Assembly: GCA_020849855.1 (NCBI GenBank)
Contig: JADZFO010000052.1
Coordinates: 12,823 to 76,822 of the forward strand
Direction: 5' to 3'
DNA: 64,000 nt
Source of the DNA: a bacterium
Lineage (GTDB): Bacteria; 4484-113; JAFGCY01
Positions 24,673 to 34,164 of this stretch are shown piece after piece. A program made the translations under genes and the position numbers. How positions within the stretch are numbered: the first letter of the stretch is position 1; the number at the start of each line of letters is the position of its first letter. The notes beneath the pieces were generated by a model. It did no database searches and was not told the DNA's origin. It saw only the letters and a program-made list of their open reading frames with translations.

Positions 24673-26937
24673 CTAAGGCTGCGGGGCCACGTTGAGGTAC
24701 AACAGGTCTCTATTGCTGGAGGTTGCAGTGGCAATATGCAGGCGGCCATCAAACTCCCGCAGATTCGTGAAAGCAAAGCTGATGCCACTGGCCAGCGACA
24801 GCGGTGGAGGCCAGATAGTGCCGTTGCTGTTCAAGGCAGAGTACAGCTGTGACACCCCACCACTTATGCTGCTGTCCAGGACAATGTAGGATCTCTCCCC
24901 GTATGCACCAATGGCCACCCCGCTCAGGTAGTCCTCGCCTTCCACTATCAGCACCGAGGAAGACCAGGCATCGCCGTCGTCAGTCAGTGAGCGGACAAAA
25001 CTCAAGCTGTACAGGTCTGGATCCTGATCAGCGTTTCTACTGGTGTAGCTGATAACAGGTCGGCCCGCCTGCAAGGCCATGCTGACCTGGGTTGGCGTAT
25101 ATCCTCCGTCAGAATCATCCAGGATCAGCAAGCCACTGTCCCAGCTGGAGCCCGTGCTGTCCATTGCCCGATGGAACTCAATATCATAAGCGTCGGAAGG
25201 GCTGCCCTCCTGACGGATAAAACACACCGCCGGCCGGCCATTCACCGAAAGAAGCTGCACATCTTTCGGGGCCGCGTTAGGCGCCGGGGTTACGACTACT
25301 GGCGCGCCCCAGCTTGACCCGGCTGCATTGTCAGCACGCAGAAACCCGATACTCGATTGATCCCAATAGGCTATCGCTGGCTTGCCCTGAATTACTTCCA
25401 GCGAGTAATGACCGCTGCTGAGGAAGACCGCCGGTTCGATGGGGCTGCCCCAAAGCGTGCCGTCATTATCAAGTGCGCGGACATACTGCATCTTGTAGTT
25501 CTGCCCCGGGACGTCAGACAGCTCCTGATAGACGATGGCCGGGCGCCCGGCTACAAGCTCTGCGCTGATGTTTCCTGGCCGACCTTCTGACGATGTTGCC
25601 ACAATTACTTGAGCGCCCCAGTCCTGCCCCAGCGAGTCGTTCGCCCGCACGAAGCGCAGCGTGTTGTCATTCAGCCCCGCATAGGCCACTGCCGGGTTCC
25701 CAGTAACCTCAAAGATCGAGATCGGGCCGATCGCGTTGCCCGCATCCAGCAGCTCGATCTCCGGCAGGGCTTCAATCAGCACAATGTCTGTATCCTGGTT
25801 GCCGGCAATGTCGCTGACCCGGACACGTGGATGATAAAACCGCGCGGCGCTGTACTCAAATGTCGTTGCTGCGTCCGGCCCGCTCTGGTCATACACGCCA
25901 TCGCCATCAAAGTCCCACTCGAACAGCACTATGCTGTCGCCGGCGTCGCCGCCGTCGAGGCTCCCGATGGCATCAAAGTTGACCTCAAAGGGAACTACTC
26001 CGCTGTTGACATCAACCATCAATTCGGCAGCTGGCGGGTTGTTGCCAAAGGCCGTCACTGCGACCGTCGCTGTTGCCTCCGCCGTCGCGCCACGACTGTC
26101 CGCTACCCGCAGCAGCACGGTGTGGATTCCCGGCGCAAAATAGGTCGGCGTTGCGCCAGTCACCTCCGCGCCGCTCAGATCGATCACGCCGTCGTTCTCG
26201 AAGTCCCATTCGTAGAGCGCGATACTGTCGCCGCTGTCGCCGCCCGCGTCACTGCCGCCACCGTCGAGCATGGCCTCGTAGGGAGCATTGCCAGCGCTCT
26301 GCGCCGGTGTCAGCATGGCATTCGGCGGGTTGTTATCGGGCTGGATTGTCGACAGCTCGAGTGTATTCACCGTGACACTGTGCCCGGCGGGCGCCAGCAC
26401 GACCGCGCCCAGCGGATCGGTGCTGACGAAGCTCAGCGCGGACAGATCCAGCTCGGTTCCGGCGTCAAATGGGCCATACCAGATCCAGCGGTTGGACACG
26501 GTGTCCGCCAGCGCCAGCCACATATCTGAGCTGACATCGGCTGCCACCTGCAGGCTTATGAATTGCACGGCGTCCGGGCCAGCCAGGGTGAAGATGCCCC
26601 ACTCGCTACCCTGGCTGAGGCTGCCGGCGTCAAGGACAAGCTCGTCGCCGTTGAGGACGGCGCCTGAACTGACCTGTATGGCGCTCGCCCCGGACTGCTC
26701 GAACTGCGCCTCGGCGCTGGAGCCGCGCAGCAGCTTGCGGGGGGACGGCAGCCCGGCCAGCGCGTCTCCCGCGGGATAGGCGCTCTGCCCTTCGAAGCGG
26801 AGTCCCGCTGCCCCTGGCGCGTTTAGCCCGGGATAGTGCTGCTTCACGCCGCTGCCGGCGCAGCCGGAAAGCAGCAGCAGGGCCAGCAGGCATGCAATGT
26901 GCGGTGAACAATCCAGTGGCCCTGCGCTAAGCCGCAT
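24673..26937 (-). CDS. Lipoprotein: shared N-module, two PKD, seven-blade propeller
   Basis: 754 residues from the ATG at 26937, which has a GGAGGATC site; the frame runs 14 codons further upstream. Lipobox LLLSGC, linker AGLPSPRKLL, shared N-module (SEWGIFTLAG, then LALADTVSNRWIWYGP; the DY of the motif is DT here). Two PKD domains (about 205-395, EWDFENDGVID and EWDFDGDGVYD). Seven propeller repeats follow, from EVTGNPAVAYAG to EFDGRLHIATAT; the last two are the most divergent. The gene is 64 bases upstream of its two-PKD sister, and the pair may share a transcript. Confidence 0.85.
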   Translation of the reverse strand: MRLSAGPLDCSPHIACLLALLLLSGCAGSGVKQHYPGLNAPGAAGLRFEGQSAYPAGDALAGLPSPRKLLRGSSAEAQFEQSGASAIQVSSGAVLNGDELVLDAGSLSQGSEWGIFTLAGPDAVQFISLQVAADVSSDMWLALADTVSNRWIWYGPFDAGTELDLSALSFVSTDPLGAVVLAPAGHSVTVNTLELSTIQPDNNPPNAMLTPAQSAGNAPYEAMLDGGGSDAGGDSGDSIALYEWDFENDGVIDLSGAEVTGATPTYFAPGIHTVLLRVADSRGATAEATATVAVTAFGNNPPAAELMVDVNSGVVPFEVNFDAIGSLDGGDAGDSIVLFEWDFDGDGVYDQSGPDAATTFEYSAARFYHPRVRVSDIAGNQDTDIVLIEALPEIELLDAGNAIGPISIFEVTGNPAVAYAGLNDNTLRFVRANDSLGQDWGAQVIVATSSEGRPGNISAELVAGRPAIVYQELSDVPGQNYKMQYVRALDNDGTLWGSPIEPAVFLSSGHYSLEVIQGKPAIAYWDQSSIGFLRADNAAGSSWGAPVVVTPAPNAAPKDVQLLSVNGRPAVCFIRQEGSPSDAYDIEFHRAMDSTGSSWDSGLLILDDSDGGYTPTQVSMALQAGRPVISYTSRNADQDPDLYSLSFVRSLTDDGDAWSSSVLIVEGEDYLSGVAIGAYGERSYIVLDSSISGGVSQLYSALNSNGTIWPPPLSLASGISFAFTNLREFDGRLHIATATSSNRDLLYLNVAPQP

Positions 26938-27055
26938 TGTGATCCTCCATACAGTGGCGGATCTCATTTTAACCGGCATTCACTAATTGCCTGACTGCAC
27001 GCCTGCCAGGAGCAGGTCTCAGTGTCCGGATGCTTGCGATGCCCTGCCTGAGCGT

Positions 27056-28726
27056 TTAGTTGATGCCGCCAAGGAAACGCAGGTCGCCGCTGGCAACGTC
27101 GTGGTAAGCCACACCCAGAGAGCTGCCGTCGCCAAGCGGCTGCAGCGAGGGAAAGGCCCCTGTATCACCCGCGGTGTCAAGCGTGCGCAGGTCGCTCCAT
27201 GTCGTCGCGGCGGCGTCAGCCGCCAGCGCCATTCGCAGCGCGCCATCAGTCAGGCTGTAGTACGCGATGACCGGCTTACCATTGAGCAGGATTGCATCAT
27301 TGAAGAAGCCGGTATCAGCCGCGTCGTCAACCAGCACCGGGGCAGCGAAACTGCTGCCGGTGGAGTCTGCGCCCCGGGAATAGAAGAGCTGGCCAGTGCC
27401 ACTCGCCGGGCCGCCCGTGGATTCGTAGAATGCCACACAAGGCCGTCCATCGCCGTCAACCAGCAGGCTGTTCCACTGCGCCAGGCCGGCGCTGATCGGC
27501 ACGGCGGCGCCCCAGGTGCTGCCGTCCGCATCCGTCGCGCGCTTGTAGTTCAGCGCACCGGCATTCTCATCCGCGTAGGCTACCGCCGGGTTCCCCGCGA
27601 CAATCGCCAGACTCCAGTTATCCGAAATGTCATCCGGGTTGGACAACTGGGCTATCTCCACCGGGCTGCCCCAGCCTGTGCCGTCAGCGTCAGCCGCTCT
27701 GATGAAGTTGAGCACCGCGGGATCCAGGGAGTCAGGCCAGTTCAGCTGGACGATCGCCGGACGTCCATTGACAATCTCCATGTGCGGGAAGTGGCCCACG
27801 CTTCCGGAGCTGTCCACGGTTACCGGCGTACCCCAGCTTGTGCCGGTGGTGTCCGTGGCCCGCACATACTTCAGAGTGTCCAGATCAAAGTTCTGATACG
27901 CGATCGCCGGGTTGCCATTCACAACCAGCAGGTTGGCGTCATGCCCTGTATCGCCATCGGTGTCAACCTGAACCGGTGTGCCCCAGGTGGTGCCCTGCGC
28001 GTCATTGGCTATGACATAGTTCAGATCGCCATCTGCGCCATCGCTGTCACCAAAATCGGTATAGGCAATCGCCGGACGGCCGGAGACAATGGCCAGACGC
28101 AGGAACCAGCCTGTTGAGCCATCGCTGTCCACGGTGACAGGCCCGGGCGCCGGGGTGTCGTCAGTGATGAAGTTGACAGTGTTGACTGTAGCGCTGCTGC
28201 CCGCTGGCACGACCACCGCACAGTAGGTCACACCGGCGTCGTTGGTCGCGCCGGGATAGTCCAGGTTGCCGCCAGCCGAACCAGAGACGGGCGGACTTAG
28301 CAGCCAGCGACCGGTCTCATAGTCGGGAAAGGCCAGGTAATCCTGACCGACTTCATTGGTCTGGTTCACCGTAACCTGCAGCAGCTGCGCACCAGCGGGA
28401 TCAAAGGCGTAGACCGCCCATTCGAAGCTGGCACCAGCGCTGAGGACCACACTGCTGCCGGATGGAACTGCGCCAGGGCTGGCCGTCAGGAAGGCCGAGC
28501 CGTCCAGGATGTTATCCGCAGAGGCCTGGCGCCCCGGGGACAGGGCAAGGGCGTCCAACTCAGCCAGACTGGGCACACCAGTCCCGGCCAGGCCCGTGAG
28601 GGCCAAGGCAGTCTCAGGTGCCCGGCTGTCAAGACGCTTCGCGGGACTGGGCTGTGAATCTGCGGCGCAGCCACTGAAACTGAGCGCAAACAAGATGCCC
28701 AGCAGCAGCGTTGAGGTGTGGCGCAT
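27056..28726 (-). CDS. Lipoprotein: shared N-module plus seven-blade propeller
   Basis: 556 residues, ATG at 28726 with a GGAGAG site, lipobox SFSGC. Linker VPSLAELDAL, shared N-module with DNILDGSAFLTASPG, FEWAVYAFDP and LAFPDYETGRWLL. No PKD domain is present: the seven propeller repeats start directly at about residue 195 (IVSGRPAIAYTD, VVNGNPAIAYQN and so on to LGDGSSLGVAYHD). It is strikingly similar, blade by blade, to the gene at 34165-35808, including the GDSDGADGDLNYVIANDAQG-type first blade, although three other paralogues lie between them. Confidence 0.85.
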   Translation of the reverse strand: MRHTSTLLLGILFALSFSGCAADSQPSPAKRLDSRAPETALALTGLAGTGVPSLAELDALALSPGRQASADNILDGSAFLTASPGAVPSGSSVVLSAGASFEWAVYAFDPAGAQLLQVTVNQTNEVGQDYLAFPDYETGRWLLSPPVSGSAGGNLDYPGATNDAGVTYCAVVVPAGSSATVNTVNFITDDTPAPGPVTVDSDGSTGWFLRLAIVSGRPAIAYTDFGDSDGADGDLNYVIANDAQGTTWGTPVQVDTDGDTGHDANLLVVNGNPAIAYQNFDLDTLKYVRATDTTGTSWGTPVTVDSSGSVGHFPHMEIVNGRPAIVQLNWPDSLDPAVLNFIRAADADGTGWGSPVEIAQLSNPDDISDNWSLAIVAGNPAVAYADENAGALNYKRATDADGSTWGAAVPISAGLAQWNSLLVDGDGRPCVAFYESTGGPASGTGQLFYSRGADSTGSSFAAPVLVDDAADTGFFNDAILLNGKPVIAYYSLTDGALRMALAADAAATTWSDLRTLDTAGDTGAFPSLQPLGDGSSLGVAYHDVASGDLRFLGGIN

Positions 28727-28823
28727 GGTGATCTCTCCGTAACAGCCCAGCGAGTATATCGCGGGCTGCGGGAGATAACCAGATGCGGCCAGCCACCTGG
28801 GCCGGCGGTGTAGTGCCGGCGGT

Positions 28824-31800
28824 CTAGAACCTGACTGCGTACTTCAGATCAGCGTTGCCGGCATCCAGATAGGCGATCATCGGGCGGCCGTCCAGTACCT
28901 CCAGCGAGCTGTACTGGCCCACATTCGGCCCGGAAGTCGTGCCATCGCCGTCTGCGCGCTGCTTCTGGCTCCAGTCGTACTGGTTCGCGCCGGACTGCGT
29001 TACGCTGCGCGCAAGCTCAAGATCGCCGTTGGCATAGTCCCAGTAGCTGATCAGCGGGTTACCGCCCAGCAGCGAAAGACTGCAGTAGCTGCCGCAGGTG
29101 GTAGAGCCGTCAACAACCAGGCAGGTCCAGTCACCCGGCGCCTGTCCGCCCGCAGTTGCGCTGATGCAGTACATCAGCTTCTCGGTGCCGTAGTTGTAGT
29201 AGGCAATCGCGGGCAGGCCGTTCTGATAGACCAGAGAGCTGTAGTATCCGCCGCCGGTGCTGTCGACCACGATGCTGTTCCAGTCGGAGATCAGCGCGCC
29301 TGTCGAGCTGCTGCTGAAGGCGTACTTCAGATCTCCGTTGTCACTGTCGGCGTAGCTGATCGCCGGTGTGCCGTTTACCACTGCCAGGCAGCAGTGATTG
29401 CCCACTGATCCGGCGCTGTCCACCACCAGACTCTGGCTCCAGTCGCCCACGCTGGCGCCGTCAACTGTAGTGCTGCGGCGATAGCGGAGGTCCTGGCTGA
29501 CGCTGTCGTAGTGCGCGATCGCCGGGTTGCCCGCCACCACGCACAAGGATGTTGACTGGCCCCCGGTGCTGTCCAGCGTCATACAGGCCCAGTCCGCGGC
29601 GCTGCTGCCGCTGGCGCTCGAGCTAAGTGCATACTTAAGGTCACCGAGGCCACCGTCGTAGTAACTGACCGCCGGCTTGCCATTGACCTCGCGGAGACTG
29701 CAGTACTGCCCACCGCTGACCGCGCCGTCGATGGTGACGATGGTCCAGTCGCTGAGGCTGGCGCCGGTTGCGCTGCTGGATACCGCGTAGCGCAGATCGC
29801 TGCTGTTGGCCTGCTGATAGCAGATCGCCGGCTTCCCGCCGATCAGCGCCAGCGAGCTGTAATAGCCCACCAGGCCAGTGCTGTCTAGGGTCAGCCGCTG
29901 CCAGCCATGCACACTGATCACCAGCTCGTCGCTGGCGAAGTAGCCATCGTTGTCGCGGATTCGCAGCCCCACGCTGAAAGGCAGGCCAGGCGTGTTGTAG
30001 TTCTGGCTGACGTTGTCAGTCGTTCCGGTGTCAGTCTCATAGCTGCCGTCGCCGTCAAGATCCCACTCGTACTTGCTGATGCTGCCATCGCTGTCATAAC
30101 TGGAACCCGCGTAGAAGCTCAGGCTGTTGCCGGCCTCGCATTCGTTAGCGCTGGCCTGCAGGACTGCCACAGGAGGCACGTTTGCTGCTGTGACTTCGAT
30201 TGCCAGCGTGTCTGTATCCTGGTTCCCTGCGCTGTCGGTCACTCTAAGTGTCGCGATATAGCTGCCTGCAAGCGCATAGGTGTGGCTGAGCTGGTCTGCC
30301 GCGCTGTAGGCCTCGTAGGCCCCGTCACCATCCCAGTCCCATTCATAGAGCACGATACTGTCGCCGCTGTCACCGCCATCAGTACTTGATCCGGCATCGA
30401 ACTCAACGCTCAGCGGCGCATAGCCCGAGGCGATATTGCTGCTGAGCACTGCCAACGGGGGATTGTTGCCCGCCTGAGTGGCACTGATCGTCGAGCTGCT
30501 GACGGCCTGGTTGCCTGCACTGTCACTCACCCGCACCCGGGCCAGAACACTCGCCGGGCTGGTGTAGGTATGGCTGATCGCAGGTGTTTCACTGTAGGCT
30601 TCCCAGATGCCGTCACCATCCAAATCCCACTCATAGAGCACTATGCTGTCGCCGGGATCCGCACCGGGGTCTGAAGCGCCCGCATTAAAGCTGACACTGA
30701 GAGGAACCTCGCCGGATGCACCGGGCGGATCAAGCTGTGCTGTTGGCCCGTTGTTGCCCGGGCTGCTGAGGTTCAGAACTTCTGTAGCGATCGCCTGGTT
30801 GCCGGCAGAGTCCGTCACCCGAAGGCGCAGTGTCAACAACCCCGGCTGGGCATAGGCATGGCTGAGCTGGGGATTCGCTCCATAGGCATCAAAGGCGCCA
30901 TCACCATCGCAGTCCCACTCATAAAGCACGATACTGTCCTGCGGGTCTCCGCCGGCGCTGCTTGCACTGGCATCAAGCATGACTTGAGCCGGCACATCTG
31001 CATCCGGCGGTGTCAGCTGCAGTTCAGCCTGCGGGGCCTGATTTCCGGGTTGCGTCAGATTCAGCTGCGCAGTCGCATAGGCCCGGGAAAAGTCGGAATC
31101 CGTGACCCGCAGTCGCACCTGGAAGACACCGGGTGCATTGTAAGTGTGAACCAGCTGGGCTGCTTCGCTGAAGTTGTCATAGCCGCCATCGCCGTCCCAG
31201 TCCCAGGCGTACTCAATGATGCTGCCGTCAGGATCGCTGCTGGCCGAAGCATCAAAGTGAATGCTGAGAGGAACATTGCCGCCTGGCAGATCAGTCTGCA
31301 GGCTGGCCTCCGGCGGCAGATTGCCTGCCAACTGGCTGCGGACACTCAGAGCACTGAGGCTTACAGGGGCGTCGCCGCTGGCCAGGACGGCAAAGCCGGC
31401 GCTGCCGTCTGGCGAGACAAATGCCGCCTCGTCCAATGCGATCGTGCGGTCGCCGTCGAAGGGTCCGAAACTGCGCCAGCGTTCCTGCTCATAATCTGCG
31501 GCCAGCAGCCAGACCCTGCTTCCGCTTCCGACATCCAGCAAAAGGGCGAGGCTGTCCAGTGACTGCCCCTGAAGGTCAATGGCATACAGGCCCCAGGCAG
31601 GCAGCCCGGAGCCAGGGAGCAACAGCAGTGCGGATCCGGAGAGCTGAGCATTGGCGGAGTACTGGATAGCCTGCGACCCGCTGAGGATGTCTTCCTGCAA
31701 AGCTCGTGCTGAGCGCAGCAGCTGAATATCCGGCAGGCTGTCGACGGCAGGCGCCTGCAGAATGTGCGCCTGAGTCGAGGCGCAGGCATTCAAGCCCAGC

Positions 31801-31847
31801 AGTCCGAGTAAAAGGATCAGGCCAACGCGGCAATGGCCCCTGTACAT
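28824..31847 (-). CDS. Large lipoprotein: shared N-module, five PKD, seven-blade propeller
   Basis: 1007 residues from the ATG at 31847; an upstream in-frame ATG at 31943 gives a non-signal extension. Lipobox LLGLNAC, linker DSLPDIQLL, shared N-module (PAWGLYAIDL, then LAADYEQERWRSFGP). Five PKD domains in a row at about 185-650, each with a YEWD.DGDG turn; domains 2, 3 and 4 are the most alike. The C-terminal 355 residues are seven blades with the pattern LVNGKPA(I/V)SYYD...GDLKYA.SSS..G....DW, in which SSSATGAS-type loops replace the RA.D.DG loops of the sisters. Likely reaches far from the outer membrane. Function unknown. Confidence 0.85.
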   Translation of the reverse strand: MYRGHCRVGLILLLGLLGLNACASTQAHILQAPAVDSLPDIQLLRSARALQEDILSGSQAIQYSANAQLSGSALLLLPGSGLPAWGLYAIDLQGQSLDSLALLLDVGSGSRVWLLAADYEQERWRSFGPFDGDRTIALDEAAFVSPDGSAGFAVLASGDAPVSLSALSVRSQLAGNLPPEASLQTDLPGGNVPLSIHFDASASSDPDGSIIEYAWDWDGDGGYDNFSEAAQLVHTYNAPGVFQVRLRVTDSDFSRAYATAQLNLTQPGNQAPQAELQLTPPDADVPAQVMLDASASSAGGDPQDSIVLYEWDCDGDGAFDAYGANPQLSHAYAQPGLLTLRLRVTDSAGNQAIATEVLNLSSPGNNGPTAQLDPPGASGEVPLSVSFNAGASDPGADPGDSIVLYEWDLDGDGIWEAYSETPAISHTYTSPASVLARVRVSDSAGNQAVSSSTISATQAGNNPPLAVLSSNIASGYAPLSVEFDAGSSTDGGDSGDSIVLYEWDWDGDGAYEAYSAADQLSHTYALAGSYIATLRVTDSAGNQDTDTLAIEVTAANVPPVAVLQASANECEAGNSLSFYAGSSYDSDGSISKYEWDLDGDGSYETDTGTTDNVSQNYNTPGLPFSVGLRIRDNDGYFASDELVISVHGWQRLTLDSTGLVGYYSSLALIGGKPAICYQQANSSDLRYAVSSSATGASLSDWTIVTIDGAVSGGQYCSLREVNGKPAVSYYDGGLGDLKYALSSSASGSSAADWACMTLDSTGGQSTSLCVVAGNPAIAHYDSVSQDLRYRRSTTVDGASVGDWSQSLVVDSAGSVGNHCCLAVVNGTPAISYADSDNGDLKYAFSSSSTGALISDWNSIVVDSTGGGYYSSLVYQNGLPAIAYYNYGTEKLMYCISATAGGQAPGDWTCLVVDGSTTCGSYCSLSLLGGNPLISYWDYANGDLELARSVTQSGANQYDWSQKQRADGDGTTSGPNVGQYSSLEVLDGRPMIAYLDAGNADLKYAVRF

Positions 31848-31980
31848 GCTTGACTCCGTTGCCGGGTTCTCTGTCCGGCTGCGTAGAGTTTCCGGCCCCC
31901 GGCCGGACAGAAGATCTATCGGCGCAGACAGATGCAAGTTCATGCAGGCTTCCTGCTGCCCCTGTTGATCCCAGGCCTGC

Positions 31981-31986
31981 TAAACT
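31981..31986 (+). promoter_or_regulatory. -10 box (TAAACT) 6 bases before GTG 31993
   Basis: TAAACT then six bases then GTG. This gives the only plus-strand gene inside the minus-strand lipoprotein cluster its own leaderless-type promoter. Confidence 0.45.
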
Positions 31987-31992
31987 TGATTT

Positions 31993-32379
31993 GTGGATTC
32001 GCCTGTAAACAGCAGCGGCCGCAGCCCCTGGCCCCAGAGTCCTGTCGAGTTCGCTCTGGATGGCATGCAGTGGCTGGGCATCGCCTGCATCGCGCTGGTG
32101 GCCCTGAGCGCCAACGGCCTGGTTTCACCGCTGAGCATCGGCACACTGGGCGACCCGGACTGGCTGCGCAACAACCGCTACTTCATCAGCGTACTCAGCT
32201 TCGTGGCCCTTATGGAGTATCCATCCATGCTGCTTGTGCTGGCTTCGCAGTTCCGCAAGGCCCAGGGCCAGCAGAAGGCCCAGACAGCGCTGATGCTGCG
32301 TCTCGCCTTCGCCTTTACGCCTTGGATATATCTGCTGATTCTGCTGCTGCGCTTTGGCAGACCAGGTTCTGGGTCCTGA
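31993..32379 (+). CDS. Small membrane protein of unknown function
   Basis: 128 residues with three likely membrane segments: about 28-45 (WLGIACIALVALSANG), 62-82 (RYFISVLSFVALMEYPSML) and 100-120 (LRLAFAFTPWIYLLILLL). A cytoplasmic loop with RKAQGQQKAQTA separates the last two. No family is recognised. The GTG start is placed by the TAAACT box. It is the single plus-strand gene that splits the six lipoprotein paralogues into four and two, so it may be an insertion or a local membrane partner; nothing further can be said. Confidence 0.6.
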   Translation: MDSPVNSSGRSPWPQSPVEFALDGMQWLGIACIALVALSANGLVSPLSIGTLGDPDWLRNNRYFISVLSFVALMEYPSMLLVLASQFRKAQGQQKAQTALMLRLAFAFTPWIYLLILLLRFGRPGSGS

Positions 32380-32439
32380 GCTTGGCGCAGGCCAGGGCTC
32401 ACCGTGTCCATGACCGCAAGGCTCGCGGAGAGGCAGGCC

Positions 32440-34053
32440 CTATTCAACCGTAGTGAAGCTTAAAGCCAGCTTGCTGAAGTTGAAATAGCTGATTCCCGGC
32501 CGCCCGTTGACGAGTGTCATCGAAATGTCGTAACCCGTTGCGTCCGCGCTGTCCAGCACCTGGGGCGTGCCCCAGCCTGTGCCCTGGGCATCAAGGGCAA
32601 TGACAAAGCGCAGGTCGCTGTTGCTTCCGTCAAGGTAGGCAATAACAGGCATGCCGAACTGGTTCAGCATCAGCTTGCTGAAGGTGCCGACGATGCCGTC
32701 GCTGTCCACCGTGATCGGCGCGCCCCAGGCCGTTCCGCTGACATCGCTGGCGCGGACAAACTGCAGCTGATCATTGGTGAGGTCGTAGTAGCTGATTGCT
32801 GGGAAGCCGTCGATGACAGCCAGGCAGGTATCGCTGCCGGTGTTGTCTGTGGTGTCCACTGTTACCGGGGTGCCCCAGGTGCCTCCGGCACTGTCGACTG
32901 CCCGCACATAACGCAGCGCCCCCGCAGTCTCGCTGTAGTAACTGATCGCCGGGTTGCCAGCCACCATCAGCAGAGAGCAATAGCGGCCCACAAAACCGTC
33001 TGCGTCGACAGTCTGCGGGCTGCTCCAGGCCAGTCCGTCAGCATCATTGGCGCGGATATAGCGCAACTGGCCGTTGTCAGCATCGTAATAGCTGATGGCC
33101 GGATTGCCATCCACAATTTCCATCGAAGTGAACTTGCCGGTGTCATTCGCGGAATCCAGCGTCTGTGGCGCGGCCCATGCGGATCCGCTGGCGTCAGCTG
33201 CGCGCACGTATTTAAGGTCTCCGGCCGTGGCGTCGTAATAGCTGATCGCCGGCATGCCATTGACCACGCGCAGGCAGGTGTCCCGGGCCGATGCGCTGTC
33301 CACTGTCACCGCTGCGCCCCAGATGCCGCCTGCGCGATCAAGTGCGCGGATAAAGCGCAGCTCGTTTCCGCCTGGTCCGGCGCCATAGCTGATCGCAGGC
33401 TTGCCATCAACAACCTGAATGCTGGTGTTGATGCCTTCCTGGTCGCTGGGGTCGGGATAGACCACGCCGCTGGAGCTGTCAGTATTGAAGGTCACATTGT
33501 TGATCGTGACATTGCTGCCGCGCGGCACCGCGACCGCGCAGAAAGTCTGGCCGGCCGGCGAAAGACAGTTGACCGGATCGACGCTGAAGCCGACTCCGGA
33601 GGTGTAGGGGCCATACCACAGCCAGCGGCCGGTACTGTAATCGGGGGAGGCGACATAGAGCTTGCCGTCGACCGAGCCGGGGTTGACCGTGATGTCAACG
33701 AAGTTGCCCTGCACCGGTCCGCAGCCATAGACCGCCCACTCGAAGTCGAGCCCGCCACCGGGGCCACTGGGGCTGGCGTCCAACAACAGGTCCGGCGCCG
33801 CAGGAACTGCTCCCGGGCTTTCCATGTAGCTTTCCGCGCCTTCCTGGACAAAGTACCGCGAGACCGCACGGCCCTTACTGTCGGCCAGCTGCCATAGCTC
33901 CGCGGGAGAGGGCAGCCCGGCGGGTGCGGGACTGATGTGACTCTGGTCCAGGCCCGTGCGCTCGGCCCCGCGCCGCGCCGCCTCTGTGCTGCAGGAAGCC
34001 CAGGCAAGCGCGGACAGAAGCACTATCGCGACGCCCAGTTTGTTGCGCGGCAT
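32440..34053 (-). CDS. Lipoprotein: shared N-module plus seven-blade propeller
   Basis: 537 residues from the ATG at 34053. The signal ends in LSALAWASCS, a weaker but usable lipobox. Linker AGLPSPAELWQL, shared N-module (FEWAVYGCGP, then VASPDYSTGRWLWYGP). No PKD domain. Seven blades from about residue 190, the most regular in the family: V.(D/N)G.PAISYYDA..G.L(K/R)Y(V/I)RA.DA.G.AW..P.TVD. These regular blades make it the best guide for aligning the more divergent sisters. The stop TAG lies at 32440. Confidence 0.85.
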   Translation of the reverse strand: MPRNKLGVAIVLLSALAWASCSTEAARRGAERTGLDQSHISPAPAGLPSPAELWQLADSKGRAVSRYFVQEGAESYMESPGAVPAAPDLLLDASPSGPGGGLDFEWAVYGCGPVQGNFVDITVNPGSVDGKLYVASPDYSTGRWLWYGPYTSGVGFSVDPVNCLSPAGQTFCAVAVPRGSNVTINNVTFNTDSSSGVVYPDPSDQEGINTSIQVVDGKPAISYGAGPGGNELRFIRALDRAGGIWGAAVTVDSASARDTCLRVVNGMPAISYYDATAGDLKYVRAADASGSAWAAPQTLDSANDTGKFTSMEIVDGNPAISYYDADNGQLRYIRANDADGLAWSSPQTVDADGFVGRYCSLLMVAGNPAISYYSETAGALRYVRAVDSAGGTWGTPVTVDTTDNTGSDTCLAVIDGFPAISYYDLTNDQLQFVRASDVSGTAWGAPITVDSDGIVGTFSKLMLNQFGMPVIAYLDGSNSDLRFVIALDAQGTGWGTPQVLDSADATGYDISMTLVNGRPGISYFNFSKLALSFTTVE

Positions 34054-34164
34054 TTCAACTCTCCCCGGTCGAGATAGGGGGAGTGTAACACGTCAGCGGT
34101 GCAGGCCGGTGTGCAACACGTTGGCCAGTACGCCTCTGAAGGCGGTCAAAAGCAGGCGGCCGCC

